A stretch of 64,000 nucleotides of DNA from Paenarthrobacter ilicis (lineage in GTDB: Bacteria; Actinomycetota; Actinomycetes; Actinomycetales; Micrococcaceae), in contig NZ_JAFBCD010000001.1 in the NCBI RefSeq assembly GCF_016907545.1, positions 1,860,001-1,924,000 of the forward strand. Reading direction: 5' to 3'. The translations under genes and the position numbers were made by a program. The notes beneath the pieces were generated by a model. That model saw nothing but the letters and a program-made list of their open reading frames with translations. It was not told the origin of the DNA and did no database searches. Of this stretch, positions 34,561 to 43,660 are shown piece after piece; positions within the stretch are counted from its first letter, which is position 1, and each line of letters starts with the position of its first letter.

Positions 34561-34620
34561 TGGTTCCCTTTTGTTGTGTGGCAGCACAGTGCCTGCCGGG
34601 TGGATGGTGGTGGGGCATAT

Positions 34621-36159
34621 CTATGGAAAGAGGGGCCGCGGACCGTTGAAGACGTCCCGCATTGCCCAAGCGTCCATGGAGACCAAGCGGACCGTGCCCG
34701 TCGAGGCTGCCAGACTGACATGCTGGCCACCCAGAGTGGGATAAACGCGGGCCGTGAGGGGCTTGCCATTGGCGAAGATCTCGATCGCCGAGCGGTCAAT
34801 GAGGACCCTTAGGTGAACACGCCCATCCGGCAGGGGGACCGGTCCGGTCTTCTCTTCGGCATCCGTTGACAGGTCCAGGCTGCTGCGGCTGCGGTCCAGC
34901 CTGAGGGTGCCGGGGGAGTCATCTTGTGCTCGGATGAGTTCAATGAGCGTGGTCTCGGTGCCGTCGGCAGTTCCCAGCACTCCGAGTTGCAGTGTCGAAC
35001 CCGGGGCCAGTTGGAGGTCCAGTTCAAGGTCAAGCTGGTTGCCGCATACCCCCGTCACTGACGGTGTTCCGCCAGCCACCAGGACCCTCCCGCTGACGTT
35101 CACGTGCCTGGTGCGCAGATTCTCCAGTTCCGGAACCGGTGCGAAAGCCAGGGTTCCATCGTGGGCCGGTGTGGCGACGCGGGGGAGGCTCATGACCCCC
35201 GACCAACCGGCCTCCACCATGGCAGAATCGGACCGGCCTTCCTGCAGCCACCCGAACATGATCCGGCGTCCGGAGTCGTCAAGGAAGGATTGCGGGGCGT
35301 AAAAGAACCGTCCTCCGTAGTCCAGGCGATGGAGTTCCGCGGGGGTGTAACTATCCCCGGAGTAGCGTCCTGTCCAGTACAGCGGGTGGCGGGTGTCGCC
35401 GTCGTCCCATGCTGAGAAGACCAGCACATCCGGTGCGCCGCTGGCTGGGACGGAGCCCAAGGAAGCACCGTCGGCCCGGAAAAGGTCCACGCATTCCCAC
35501 ATGGTTCCGGTCCAGTCCGTGCCGGCGGGGTCCCCCTGGGATGCGTCGCCGATGAACAGCGGCCCCACATAGTTCCAGGACCGCAGGTCCCCGGATTCGT
35601 ACAGGAAGGCCGTACCACCCCGGCCTCGGATACCGGAGCCCACCAGGTGACGCCAGGTGGTGCCCTCGCGCCAGACGCAGTGGTCCCGGTAGGCGGTGAT
35701 GTCGACGCCGGCCGGAGGGGCTGCGATGACGGGATTGCCGGGATCTTTGGTCCAGACCAAGAGATCGGGGGAGCCCACCGCCACGCAAGGCAGTTCCCTT
35801 CCGTTGGATCGGCCCGAATAGACCACGGTGGGTACGCCGCCGTCGTTGACGACCACACCGGACCAGCAACCCTCTGCATCGGGACCTTCCGACGGGCTGA
35901 GAGCGACCGGCTGGTCCGTCCAGGTCACCAAGTCAGTGCTGGTGGCGTGGCCCCAATGGATGCTGTGATGGAAGGCGCCCTCAGGATTGTATTGGTAGAA
36001 CAGGTGATAGGTGCCGTCCCAGTGGCTGACACCGTTGGGATCGTTGAGCCATCCGCCCGGTGACACAAAATGGAATCGCGGACGCAGGGGATCGGCCTCT
36101 GCGCGGGACACGAGCTCGTCGCGGGGAACGGTGGCAAGGGGATGGATCTGCTCAGTCAT
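34621..36159 (-). CDS. cytoplasmic GH32 beta-fructofuranosidase
   Basis: A 512-residue family 32 hydrolase without signal peptide. The nucleophile is D40 in GGWLNDPNG, with AYRDHCVW in place of the RDP motif and the acid/base glutamate in MWECVD. A C-terminal beta-sandwich domain with IDRSAIEIFANG follows. It should split imported sucrose, fructo-oligosaccharide or difructose anhydride to fructose. ATG 36159 overlaps the preceding ABC ATPase stop (ATGA). The frame is open to 36330, but that lies within the ATPase gene. Confidence 0.9.
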   Translation of the reverse strand: MTEQIHPLATVPRDELVSRAEADPLRPRFHFVSPGGWLNDPNGVSHWDGTYHLFYQYNPEGAFHHSIHWGHATSTDLVTWTDQPVALSPSEGPDAEGCWSGVVVNDGGVPTVVYSGRSNGRELPCVAVGSPDLLVWTKDPGNPVIAAPPAGVDITAYRDHCVWREGTTWRHLVGSGIRGRGGTAFLYESGDLRSWNYVGPLFIGDASQGDPAGTDWTGTMWECVDLFRADGASLGSVPASGAPDVLVFSAWDDGDTRHPLYWTGRYSGDSYTPAELHRLDYGGRFFYAPQSFLDDSGRRIMFGWLQEGRSDSAMVEAGWSGVMSLPRVATPAHDGTLAFAPVPELENLRTRHVNVSGRVLVAGGTPSVTGVCGNQLDLELDLQLAPGSTLQLGVLGTADGTETTLIELIRAQDDSPGTLRLDRSRSSLDLSTDAEEKTGPVPLPDGRVHLRVLIDRSAIEIFANGKPLTARVYPTLGGQHVSLAASTGTVRLVSMDAWAMRDVFNGPRPLFP

Positions 36160-37256
36160 GCGGAGGCCTTGCTCTCTGTTGATTCGATCGCCTGCGGTTC
36201 GGTGGTCAAAGGCTCCGTAGCCAGGGCGTGGCCGCTGCTGCCGGGCTGGGGCCGGTACAGGTGGCAGCGCACCCAGTGACCGTTTTCGGCTTCGCCCACG
36301 TGGTGCCGGACAGGCCCGGACGCTGAACACTGCTGGTGCGGGTCGCCGTCGAAAGCGCAGTGCGTGGACGCCATCACCGCCTGGCGCAGTTCCGCCCGGC
36401 GGATCGGGTCATAGGAACCTGCCCGGGCCGGGTCCGGAACGGCGGAGACCAAAAGCTGTGTATACGGGTGCGCGGGGTTGGCCAAGAGATCCAGCGACTC
36501 GCCCTCTTCAACGATTTCGCCGGCAAACATCACGGCAATCCGGTCTGCCAGGTAGCGGGCCGAGGCGAGGTCGTGGGTGATGTAAAGCATGGAGATGCCC
36601 TGTTCGTCCCGGAGTTTGGCCATCAGGTTCAGGACTCCGATCCGAACGGAGACGTCCAGCATGGAGGTGGGTTCATCCGCCAGGATCACCTGGGGCTCCA
36701 CGGCCAGTGCCCGGGCGATCGCGACGCGTTGGCGCTGACCTCCTGAGAGCTCATGCGGGTAGGAGTTAAGCATGTCGCTTTGCAGGCCAACGGTTGTCAT
36801 CAGCTCTTCGAGCCGCCGCTGGATTGCTTCCTCGGACGCACCACCCTTGTGATGGATCGCCAAGGACCTCCGCAGGAAGTGCTCGATCCGGTGTGCGGGG
36901 TTGAGCGAACCGAAGGGGTCCTGGAAGACCATCTGCAGCTTGGAGCGATAGGAGCGCGAGGCCTGGAAGCGGTCCCGTTTGAGGACGTCTGTCCCGTCCA
37001 GCAGGATGGAACCTGTGCTTGGCTTTTCCAAGCGGGCCACGCACCGGGCCAGAGTGCTCTTCCCGGAACCGGATTCACCCACCAAGGCCACGATTTGGCC
37101 GCGGCCGATGCTCAGATCCACATTGTGAAGGGCACGGACGGATTGCCGGGAGAACAACCCGCCGATGGGGAAGCTTTTACCCAGGCCCCGGATTTCCAAG
37201 GCGGGACCCAGCCCGCCTGCGGAGGTGGTTGATGGTTGTGCTGCGAGGGTGCTCAT
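36156..37256 (-). CDS. Dpp/Opp-type ABC transporter ATP-binding protein (F subunit)
   Basis: A 366-residue ATPase: Walker A GESGSGKST, signature LSGGQRQRVAIARAL, Walker B VILADEPTSMLD, H-loop THDL. The C-terminal oligopeptide-type extension has the cysteine cluster CAFDGDPHQQC and a final C, often an iron-sulfur or zinc-like element in this subfamily. It pairs with the adjacent D-type ATPase, overlapping it by 4 bp. By context the transporter carries oligo-fructosides rather than peptides. Confidence 0.92.
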   Translation of the reverse strand: MSTLAAQPSTTSAGGLGPALEIRGLGKSFPIGGLFSRQSVRALHNVDLSIGRGQIVALVGESGSGKSTLARCVARLEKPSTGSILLDGTDVLKRDRFQASRSYRSKLQMVFQDPFGSLNPAHRIEHFLRRSLAIHHKGGASEEAIQRRLEELMTTVGLQSDMLNSYPHELSGGQRQRVAIARALAVEPQVILADEPTSMLDVSVRIGVLNLMAKLRDEQGISMLYITHDLASARYLADRIAVMFAGEIVEEGESLDLLANPAHPYTQLLVSAVPDPARAGSYDPIRRAELRQAVMASTHCAFDGDPHQQCSASGPVRHHVGEAENGHWVRCHLYRPQPGSSGHALATEPLTTEPQAIESTESKASA

Positions 37257-38224
37257 GGGGTGGCTCCTTCCAAGGGCAAGGGGAGGTGGGTGGGATTGGC
37301 GGATGCCCCGGCATGCACAGGGGCCACCAGGTGACCCGGCGCCACTTCCGTGAGATCCGGGATGTCCAGGAACTTCACGCCCTCCGGCAAGCCGGTCAGG
37401 GGAACGCGGGGCCCGCTCAAGGGCGGGAAAGCACCCATCAAGGCCTTGGTGTAAGGGTGGCGGGGCTGCGAATAGACGTCCTGTGCCTTGGCCGTTTCCA
37501 CGATCCTCCCTCCGTACATGACGGCCATACGGTGGGAGAGCTCCACCATGAGGGACATGTCATGGGTGATGAACAGGACGGAGAAGCCCAGTTCGCGTTG
37601 CAGTTCCTTGATTTGGGCCATGATTTCCTGCTGCACCACCACGTCCAGGGCGGTGGTGGGCTCGTCCAGGATCAGCAGCGAGGGCTTCAGTGCAACGGCC
37701 ATGGCGATCACCGCCCGCTGCCGCATGCCCCCGGAAAGCTGGTGGGGGTAGGACTTCAGCCGCGCGGAATCGATCCTGACGATCTCCAGGAGCTCCCCGG
37801 CCCGCCGCAGTGATTCCCTGCGTGAGTACCCTGCATGCGTAGTAAAGATGTCCACGATCTGTTCGCCAATGGTCAACACCGGATTCAGTGAATTCATGGC
37901 CGACTGGAACACCATGGCAACGTCCTGCCAGCGGAACCGGCGCAGTTCCTCCGGGCTCATGGCCAGGACGTCCTTGCCGCCGAAGGAGATGCTGCCTCCG
38001 GCTATTTTGGCCGGGTCTTTCAGCAGGCGCATGATCGAGTTGGCGATGGTGGACTTCCCGCACCCGGATTCTCCGGCCAGGCCAAAGACTTCGCCGGTGC
38101 CGATGCTGAAGGAAACACGATCGACGGCGGTGGTGGAGCGGGTGTCGCCGATGTACTTGACTGTAAGGTTCTTGACTTCCAGGACCGGCTCATGGGAACC
38201 GAAGGAGACTTGGGAAACAGTCAT
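37253..38224 (-). CDS. Dpp/Opp-type ABC transporter ATP-binding protein (D subunit)
   Basis: A 323-residue ATPase: Walker A GESGCGKST, FQSAMNSLNPV Q-loop, signature LSGGMRQRAVIAMA, Walker B LLILDEPTTALD, and THDMSL. The C-terminal segment QPRHPYTKALMGAFPPL is typical of OppD/DppD. Its start overlaps the permease stop and its end overlaps the F-subunit start, each by 4 bp, consistent with equal production of the two nucleotide-binding subunits. Confidence 0.92.
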   Translation of the reverse strand: MTVSQVSFGSHEPVLEVKNLTVKYIGDTRSTTAVDRVSFSIGTGEVFGLAGESGCGKSTIANSIMRLLKDPAKIAGGSISFGGKDVLAMSPEELRRFRWQDVAMVFQSAMNSLNPVLTIGEQIVDIFTTHAGYSRRESLRRAGELLEIVRIDSARLKSYPHQLSGGMRQRAVIAMAVALKPSLLILDEPTTALDVVVQQEIMAQIKELQRELGFSVLFITHDMSLMVELSHRMAVMYGGRIVETAKAQDVYSQPRHPYTKALMGAFPPLSGPRVPLTGLPEGVKFLDIPDLTEVAPGHLVAPVHAGASANPTHLPLPLEGATP

Positions 38225-39180
38225 TTGGCGGCGCTCCGTTCGTTGGTTTTTGGTGCCTTGATTTTCCGCAAACGGGGATTGGTGACTTCATCCACGGCGT
38301 AGTTGATCAGGGCCAGGGCGAAGGCCACCAGTGCGATGCAGACGCCGGAGGGAACAAAGACCCACCAACTGCCCGTGAGGAGTGCACCTTCGTTGCCGGC
38401 CCAGAAGAGGTTGTTGCCCCATGAGACCGTGCTGACGTCTCCCAAGCCCAGGAATTCCAGCCCCGCCTGCGCGCCGATGCCGTAGATGACACAGGCCAGC
38501 AGGGTCCCCATGACGATCGAGGCCATGTTGGGGAGGATCTCGCGGAACATGATCCGGCCAGCGCGCTCGCCGGAGACCACGGCTGCGGCTACGAAGTCCT
38601 TGGATCGGATGGACAGGGCCTGGGATCGCAGGACGCGGGCTGAACCGGCCCAGCCTGTGATGACAAGGACGAGGATGACCGTGCCCAGTCCAGGCGGAAG
38701 GAAGGCGGCCAGGATGACCAGCAGCGGCAGGCCGGGAAGGAGCAGGAAGATGTTCGTCAGCAGGGACAATGCCTCGTCGATGAACTTGCCGAAGTAGGCC
38801 GAGGCGAGCCCCACGAGGATGCCGATGAACGTGGACGCCAGGCCGACAGTGAGCCCGACGAACAAGGAACTCCGGGATCCGTGAACCGTCAGGGCAAGGA
38901 CATCCTGGCCTTTGGCGGTTGTACCCAGCCAGTGTTCAGGAGACGGTTCCAAAGAGGACATCGCAGTGATTCTTGATGGATCGCCGGGGAACAGGATGGG
39001 TGCCAGCAGTGCGATGGCGATGAAAAGCACCATCACCGTCATTCCCACCAAGGCTTTTTTGTTGGTGACAAGGCCATGGACAAAGCTGCGGTTGGGTTTG
39101 CGCCGGGTTCCTCCGGGACGCTGGGCCTTTACCGGCCCGCCCGCAGGTGCAGCGGCGGTTTCTTCAATGAAAGTAGTCAT
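38221..39180 (-). CDS. Dpp/Opp-type ABC transporter permease (C subunit)
   Basis: A 319-residue permease. A cytoplasmic N-tail of about 45 residues precedes helix 1 (LVGMTVMVLFIAIALLAPILF). The ATPase-contact EAA loop lies near ALSIRSKDFVAAAVVSGERAGRIMFREILPN. About six helices are visible. The frame extends to 39975 inside the other permease gene; ATG 39180 with MTTFIEETA is the sensible start. It lies 8 bp after the B permease stop. Confidence 0.9.
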   Translation of the reverse strand: MTTFIEETAAAPAGGPVKAQRPGGTRRKPNRSFVHGLVTNKKALVGMTVMVLFIAIALLAPILFPGDPSRITAMSSLEPSPEHWLGTTAKGQDVLALTVHGSRSSLFVGLTVGLASTFIGILVGLASAYFGKFIDEALSLLTNIFLLLPGLPLLVILAAFLPPGLGTVILVLVITGWAGSARVLRSQALSIRSKDFVAAAVVSGERAGRIMFREILPNMASIVMGTLLACVIYGIGAQAGLEFLGLGDVSTVSWGNNLFWAGNEGALLTGSWWVFVPSGVCIALVAFALALINYAVDEVTNPRLRKIKAPKTNERSAAK

Positions 39181-39188
39181 GGTGGCCC

Positions 39189-40166
39189 CTAGTTGCTGCG
39201 CACGCGCGGGTCGAGGCGGACGTAAAGGATGTCCACCAGGAAGTTGGCCAGGAGAACCGCGGCGGTGATGGTCAGGAACAGTCCCTGCATCAACGGGTAA
39301 TCCAGGCCTTGGACGGCGTTGAGGAGTTGGTAGCCAACCCCTGGGTAGGCGAACACCACTTCGGTGAGCAGGGCGCCACCGACCACGAAGCCCAGGCCCA
39401 TACCAAAGCTGGTCACTGAGGGGAGCATGGCGTTGCGGGCGGCGTAGCGGAGCATGATGCGGCCTGGTCGCAGCCCTTTGGCTTCGGCCATGGTGATGTA
39501 GTCCTCGGAGTTGGTGGCGATCATGGTGTTCCTCATGCCCAGCATCCAGCCACCGATGGAGACCAGGACGATCGTCAACGCCGGCAGCACAAGGTGCGCT
39601 CCGACGTCGCCGATGAACTCCCAAGTGAAAGCCGGCTCCAGGCCGTCGGTGAACGCATGGCGGATGGGAAACCAGCCCAGGACGACGCCGAACAGGTACA
39701 GCGCCCCCATGGCGAGCCAAAAGTAGGGGAAGGAGCCGATGAACACCAGCAACGGTGGAAGCGCGGAGTCGATCGCCCCGCCCCTCCTCCACGCGGCAAG
39801 GATGCCCAAGAGGTTGCCAACCACGGCGGCAATGACAAGTGCTGTTCCGCCCAGGAGGAGGGTCCAGCCGATCTGCGACGAGATCACTTCGGTGACAGGG
39901 GTGGGGAACCGGGAGATGGAGACGCCCATCTGGCCAGTAAAGATGTTGTGCATGTAGTCGACGTATTGCGCCCACAAAGGGCGATCGTCCACCCCCAGAA
40001 GCTTGCGGAGCGCCTCGATCTGTTCGGGCTGCATTCTGTCCTGGGAGCGGGCAAACATGCGTGAGACGGGGTCGCCCGGCATGAAGCGCGGGAGCATAAA
40101 GTTCAGGGTGATCGATGCCCAGAAGGCGATCAGATAGAAACCCAGACGGCGCAGGATGAAGCGCAC
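39189..40166 (-). CDS. Dpp/Opp-type ABC transporter permease (B subunit)
   Basis: A 325-residue permease beginning VRFILRRLGFYLIAFWASITLNFMLPRFMPGDP, typical of DppB/OppB. An EAA-type loop appears as SEDYITMAEAKGLRPGRIMLRYAARNAMLPS. I prefer GTG 40166, which has GGAGGG 4 nt upstream; ATG 40178 is in frame but has no ribosome site. A strong hairpin separates it from the binding-protein gene. Confidence 0.88.
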   Translation of the reverse strand: MRFILRRLGFYLIAFWASITLNFMLPRFMPGDPVSRMFARSQDRMQPEQIEALRKLLGVDDRPLWAQYVDYMHNIFTGQMGVSISRFPTPVTEVISSQIGWTLLLGGTALVIAAVVGNLLGILAAWRRGGAIDSALPPLLVFIGSFPYFWLAMGALYLFGVVLGWFPIRHAFTDGLEPAFTWEFIGDVGAHLVLPALTIVLVSIGGWMLGMRNTMIATNSEDYITMAEAKGLRPGRIMLRYAARNAMLPSVTSFGMGLGFVVGGALLTEVVFAYPGVGYQLLNAVQGLDYPLMQGLFLTITAAVLLANFLVDILYVRLDPRVRSN

Positions 40167-40206
40167 GGTTCCCTCCATTCGGGAAGTGGGGATAAGTGTG
40201 GGTGCA

Positions 40207-40235
40207 GCGCCCGGCGGGTGGTGCCCGCCGGGCGC
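40207..40235 (-). other. intercistronic hairpin between binding protein and permease genes
   Basis: GCGCCCGGCGGG and its exact complement form a 12-bp, almost all-GC stem with a 5-nt loop, 16 bp after the binding-protein stop. It could act as partial terminator or 3' mRNA protection, giving more binding protein than membrane subunits. No U-tract is present. Confidence 0.7.
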
Positions 40236-40250
40236 GCAGTCAGAGGCGCG

Positions 40251-41924
40251 TTACTTGCGCGGTTCGAGCGTTGTCAGCACCAGGACCGTGGTGGGAGCGC
40301 GGACCGAAAGGGTGGCATACGCGTTGTCCTGGGTGGGCCAACCGGTGAAGCGGGTGTCGTTGAACGCGCCCCATTCCGGGCCGGAGAACAGCGGCACCAG
40401 CGGCGCGACGTCGTTGTACTCTTCCTGGAGCTTGTTGGCGAGGTCCTTCTGCCGGGACTCGTCAGCCTCGGCAGCGAACTCCGCCAGCAGGGCGTCTGCC
40501 TTGGGGTCACCGAAGCGGTGGTAGTTGTCGAACGTCTTGGTACCCACCGGTTTCACCGTGGCTGAGCCCATGGAGGTATTGAAGTACTTGTAAGGGCTGG
40601 GGTCGTTGGCGGACCAGACAATGCCGGAATCAAAATCGCCTGACTCGTATCCCGCAACCACGGCAGCCCAATCGGGGGAGTCCACCTTCGCGGTGACGCC
40701 CACGTCGGCCAGGTTCTGGGAGATCACGTTGGCCACAGAAAGCCAGTCCGATGACGTCGCCCCCACGGAGATCTTGAATTCGAAGGGCTTGCCGTCCTTG
40801 AGGGTCCGCTTACCGTCAGCGCCCTTGGTGTACCCGGCCTTGTCCAGGAGCTCATTGGCCTTCTGGACATCGTGGTTGGTCCACGTGCAGTTGTCCTTGA
40901 TCGAGGCGTTCTTCCACTTCTCGTAATTGCCGGACAGGCCCGTGCAGTCGGCCGGTTGGGCGTAGCCGCTCATGCCGATCTTGGTGACCTGGTCCCGATC
41001 CACAGCCATGCTGAGCGCCTTGCGGACATCGACATCGTTGAAAGGTGCCTTGGCCGTGTTCAGCTGCCAATTGATCATGGACCCGGTGGCAGGGAACCAG
41101 TACTGGCGGTGCTCTTTGTCCTTGGAGACGAAGGTCTTCTCGATGTTGGGGATGTACTGGGGCGCCCAGTCAACATCGCCGTTGGCGGCGGCCAGGTTGG
41201 CGCCGTCGTTCCCGGCGAACGCGAGCATCTTGATGCCGGCGATCTTCTGCTTGTCCGGCTGCCAGTAGTTCGGATTCTTCTTGAGCACGAAGGACTGGGC
41301 CTGGAAGCTGTCCACCTCGGTGTACGGACCGGTGCCAACGGGCTTGGCGTTCGCATCCTTTTCCGGGTCAGGCAGTGCAGACCAGATGTGCTTGGGCAGA
41401 ATGCTTAGCTGGCCCACATCATAGAGGGCGGGGGACCAGGGTTTGTTGAAAGTGAACGTGACCTTGTTGCCGTCGGCGGTCACGGTATCCAGGTACTCGT
41501 AGCCGCCCTTGAACTTCTTTTGGAGCTCGAAGGTGTACGCGACATCGTCCGCCACCAGTGGCTGCCCATCGGACCACTTCACTCCGTCACGCAGGGTGAA
41601 GGTGATCGACTTGCCGTCGTCCGCGGCTTTCCATTCGGTGGCGAGCCACGGAACCGTATCTCCCTTGGCCGGATTGAAGATCAGGAGCGACTCATAAATG
41701 GACTGTTGAACCATCGGGTTCACGGTTGGTGCGAAAGGATTGAAGTTCTGGACGAACGTTCCCATGTCTTCGCGGGGGATGGTGAGGAACGCGTTGGCGT
41801 TGGCAGCGGCGTCTGTGCCGCTGGTCTTGTTGACCGTTGCCGCGCAGCCGGTCAGCAGCATCGCGCCAACTGCCAGGCTGGCCGCTGTGACGCGGGCAGC
41901 CCTCAGGAATCGGGGTTGTGTCAT
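40251..41924 (-). CDS. ABC transporter solute-binding lipoprotein (family 5)
   Basis: A 557-residue extracytoplasmic binding protein. The lipoprotein signal ends in the lipobox LLTGC with C27 as the lipidated residue. Family 5 (peptide/nickel/oligosaccharide) motifs are WKAADDGKSITFTLRDGVKWSDGQPL and FNDVDVRKALSMAVDRD. I start at ATG 41924 (MTQPRFLRAARV), since the 11-residue extension to 41957 lacks a signal-like character. Family 5 proteins also bind oligosaccharides; the fructan neighbours suggest levan-derived sugars. It follows the LacI gene by 81 bp. Confidence 0.9.
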   Translation of the reverse strand: MTQPRFLRAARVTAASLAVGAMLLTGCAATVNKTSGTDAAANANAFLTIPREDMGTFVQNFNPFAPTVNPMVQQSIYESLLIFNPAKGDTVPWLATEWKAADDGKSITFTLRDGVKWSDGQPLVADDVAYTFELQKKFKGGYEYLDTVTADGNKVTFTFNKPWSPALYDVGQLSILPKHIWSALPDPEKDANAKPVGTGPYTEVDSFQAQSFVLKKNPNYWQPDKQKIAGIKMLAFAGNDGANLAAANGDVDWAPQYIPNIEKTFVSKDKEHRQYWFPATGSMINWQLNTAKAPFNDVDVRKALSMAVDRDQVTKIGMSGYAQPADCTGLSGNYEKWKNASIKDNCTWTNHDVQKANELLDKAGYTKGADGKRTLKDGKPFEFKISVGATSSDWLSVANVISQNLADVGVTAKVDSPDWAAVVAGYESGDFDSGIVWSANDPSPYKYFNTSMGSATVKPVGTKTFDNYHRFGDPKADALLAEFAAEADESRQKDLANKLQEEYNDVAPLVPLFSGPEWGAFNDTRFTGWPTQDNAYATLSVRAPTTVLVLTTLEPRK

Positions 41925-42005
41925 GATGGTTATCTCTTTCCTATCTTCATCGTCCAAGGTGAAGGGGTGGGTAAGGGGTTTGCTCTTCGGGTAATGATTT
42001 AGCGG

Positions 42006-43079
42006 TCAGACCGAAGAGCGTTCTAGCAGCGGACAGTCGACCAATTGCTGGTCGGCAAGGATCGGCTGTCCTGCTGTTAGAGCGGCGAGTGTCTGGACTC
42101 CCAGGGCACCCATTTTTTCAAAGGGCAACGCAACCGTGGTCAGTTTGGGCCTGAGGTAGGCAGCAATCAGTTCCTGGTTGTCGAAGCCGATCACTGCGAT
42201 GTCGGCAGGGATGGTCAGTCCCCGCTCCTTGATGGCGTCATAGGCGCCCATCGCCATGCGGTCGTTGAGGCAGAAGAGGGCTGTTGGCCGGCCCGCGCCT
42301 GCCGGATAGCGGTCAAGTATCCGGCATGCTGCCTCATAGCCACCGTCTGCGGTGGCATTTCCGGAAACCACCAGCTCAGGATCAAGTGTCAGCCCGGAGG
42401 CTTCCAGCGCGTCCCGTGCACCCTGCAACCGCCCGACGGCGGCGGGTATGTTCGGGTCCAGGTTGATGATTCCGATCCGGCGGTGGCCGGCCCGGAGCAA
42501 ACGTTCGACGGCGATCCTGCCGCCTGCTCGCTCGTCCGGGACGATTGAAGGCAACTTCCCGTCAGCATCGAAGCAGTTGATGAGGACGGTTGGTACCTCG
42601 TTGGCGCTGGCCGGAACGTGGACCGCGCGGTGGAAGGTGGCCGCGTACAGGAGTCCTTCCACCCGTTGTTCCAGGAGTTTCTCCGTGGCGGCGTCCTCCA
42701 AACCTTTGTTCGGTCCTACAGCATCGGCCTGGTCGGAGGGCGCGATGAGCAGGAACTTACGGTCAAGCCATGCTTGGTCCTGGGCTCCTTTGATGATGTC
42801 GACGGCGAAGGGTGCAGTCACGATCTCGGTGACTATCCCATACCAGTCGCTTCGCTGGGATGCCAGGGCCCTGGCTCCGGCGTTGGGGCGGTAGCCCAGT
42901 TCCTGGACGGCGTGGTTGATGCGCGCCCTGGTCTCCTCGGAGATGCTCGCGTTTTCACGGTTGCTGAGGACAAAGGAAACCGCAGTGCGGGAAACGCCGG
43001 CGTGTTTGGCAACGTCATTCATGGTGACTCCCCGCTGCCGCACGGGTGCTGCAGCGGGGGAAGGAGTACTTTTCGCCAT
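42006..43079 (-). CDS. LacI/GalR family transcriptional regulator
   Basis: A 357-residue regulator. The N-terminal helix-turn-helix TMNDVAKHAGVSRTAVSFVLSN and hinge GYRPNAGARALAS are followed by a periplasmic-binding-like ligand domain with AVIGFDNQELIAAYLRPKLTTV. A 17-residue basic/Pro-rich extension precedes the DNA-binding domain. It leads the fructan operon in the same direction, so its two upstream operators probably control itself and the whole operon. The inducer may be fructose or a difructose anhydride. Confidence 0.92.
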   Translation of the reverse strand: MAKSTPSPAAAPVRQRGVTMNDVAKHAGVSRTAVSFVLSNRENASISEETRARINHAVQELGYRPNAGARALASQRSDWYGIVTEIVTAPFAVDIIKGAQDQAWLDRKFLLIAPSDQADAVGPNKGLEDAATEKLLEQRVEGLLYAATFHRAVHVPASANEVPTVLINCFDADGKLPSIVPDERAGGRIAVERLLRAGHRRIGIINLDPNIPAAVGRLQGARDALEASGLTLDPELVVSGNATADGGYEAACRILDRYPAGAGRPTALFCLNDRMAMGAYDAIKERGLTIPADIAVIGFDNQELIAAYLRPKLTTVALPFEKMGALGVQTLAALTAGQPILADQQLVDCPLLERSSV

Positions 43080-43162
43080 CGAATGCTCCGGGTCTTCTTC
43101 GACACTGGGCTAGCCAGAATAGGTGGGCTCTGAAAGAGTCCCGGTGCTTCGCCAACCTTGTG

Positions 43163-43178
43163 GGTAACGCGCGTTACC
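43163..43178. promoter_or_regulatory. LacI-type operator, perfect palindrome
   Basis: GGTAACGCGCGTTACC is a perfect 16-bp palindrome with the central CG typical of LacI operators, 84 bp upstream of the lacI start. Confidence 0.85.
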
Positions 43179-43194
43179 GGAACATGTGATTCAG

Positions 43195-43208
43195 GTTACG
43201 CGCGTTAC
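43195..43208. promoter_or_regulatory. second LacI-type operator
   Basis: GTTACGCGCGTTAC differs from the first operator core at one base. The centres are 31 bp apart, close to three helical turns, so two dimers could sit on the same DNA face. Confidence 0.8.
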
Positions 43209-43283
43209 TTGGGGAATGTCAACAGCCGGTTGCACTCCGACGCTATTGAGAGATGGACGGCCTGGGGGTGTTCAGGATCGCCG

Positions 43284-43568
43284 TCACCGAAGCCGGGCAA
43301 ATACGTCGTCAATGAACAATGTTGCCCAGTAGCTTCCGCCGCCCATCATCATGAAACCGAGGACGCCCAGGGGCAGGCTGCCCAAGGGAAAGCTGGTCAG
43401 GAGAAGTCCCAGGCCCCAGAAGGCCACCACCACCCCACGGAGATAGATCCTCCTGCGGGCGCGCTTCAGGTCTTTGGTGCTCATGAGGACTGCGAATGCG
43501 GGATCGTCCGCCTCCAGTCCTGCGGCGATAGTGTCCAATGCCTGTTTATCGGAAGGTGAAAGTTCCAT
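43284..43568 (-). CDS. DUF3040 family small membrane protein
   Basis: A 94-residue protein: MELSPSDKQALDTIAAGLEADDPAF, a basic stretch RARRRIYLRG, then two hydrophobic segments (VVVAFWGLGLLLTSF and LGVLGFMMMGGGSYWATLF). That layout fits the actinobacterial DUF3040 family, whose role is unknown. AGGAGG precedes ATG 43568; the frame is open to 43619 through a hairpin and is not preferred. It lies downstream of dienelactone hydrolase on the same strand. Confidence 0.75.
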   Translation of the reverse strand: MELSPSDKQALDTIAAGLEADDPAFAVLMSTKDLKRARRRIYLRGVVVAFWGLGLLLTSFPLGSLPLGVLGFMMMGGGSYWATLFIDDVFARLR

Positions 43569-43585
43569 GGACGGCCTCCTGTTCA

Positions 43586-43613
43586 CCCCTCCAGCGTCAC
43601 GCTGCTGGAGGGG
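43586..43613 (-). terminator. hairpin between dienelactone hydrolase and DUF3040 genes
   Basis: CCCCTCCAGC at 43586-43595 pairs perfectly with GCTGGAGGGG at 43604-43613 around an 8-nt loop. It follows the hydrolase stop by 47 bp and ends just before the DUF3040 ribosome site. It may be a terminator without U-tract or a leader structure affecting DUF3040 translation. Confidence 0.55.
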
Positions 43614-43660
43614 GAGCAACAGGGTCGAAAGTCACACCGGACAAAGCATGGCAGCGATGC

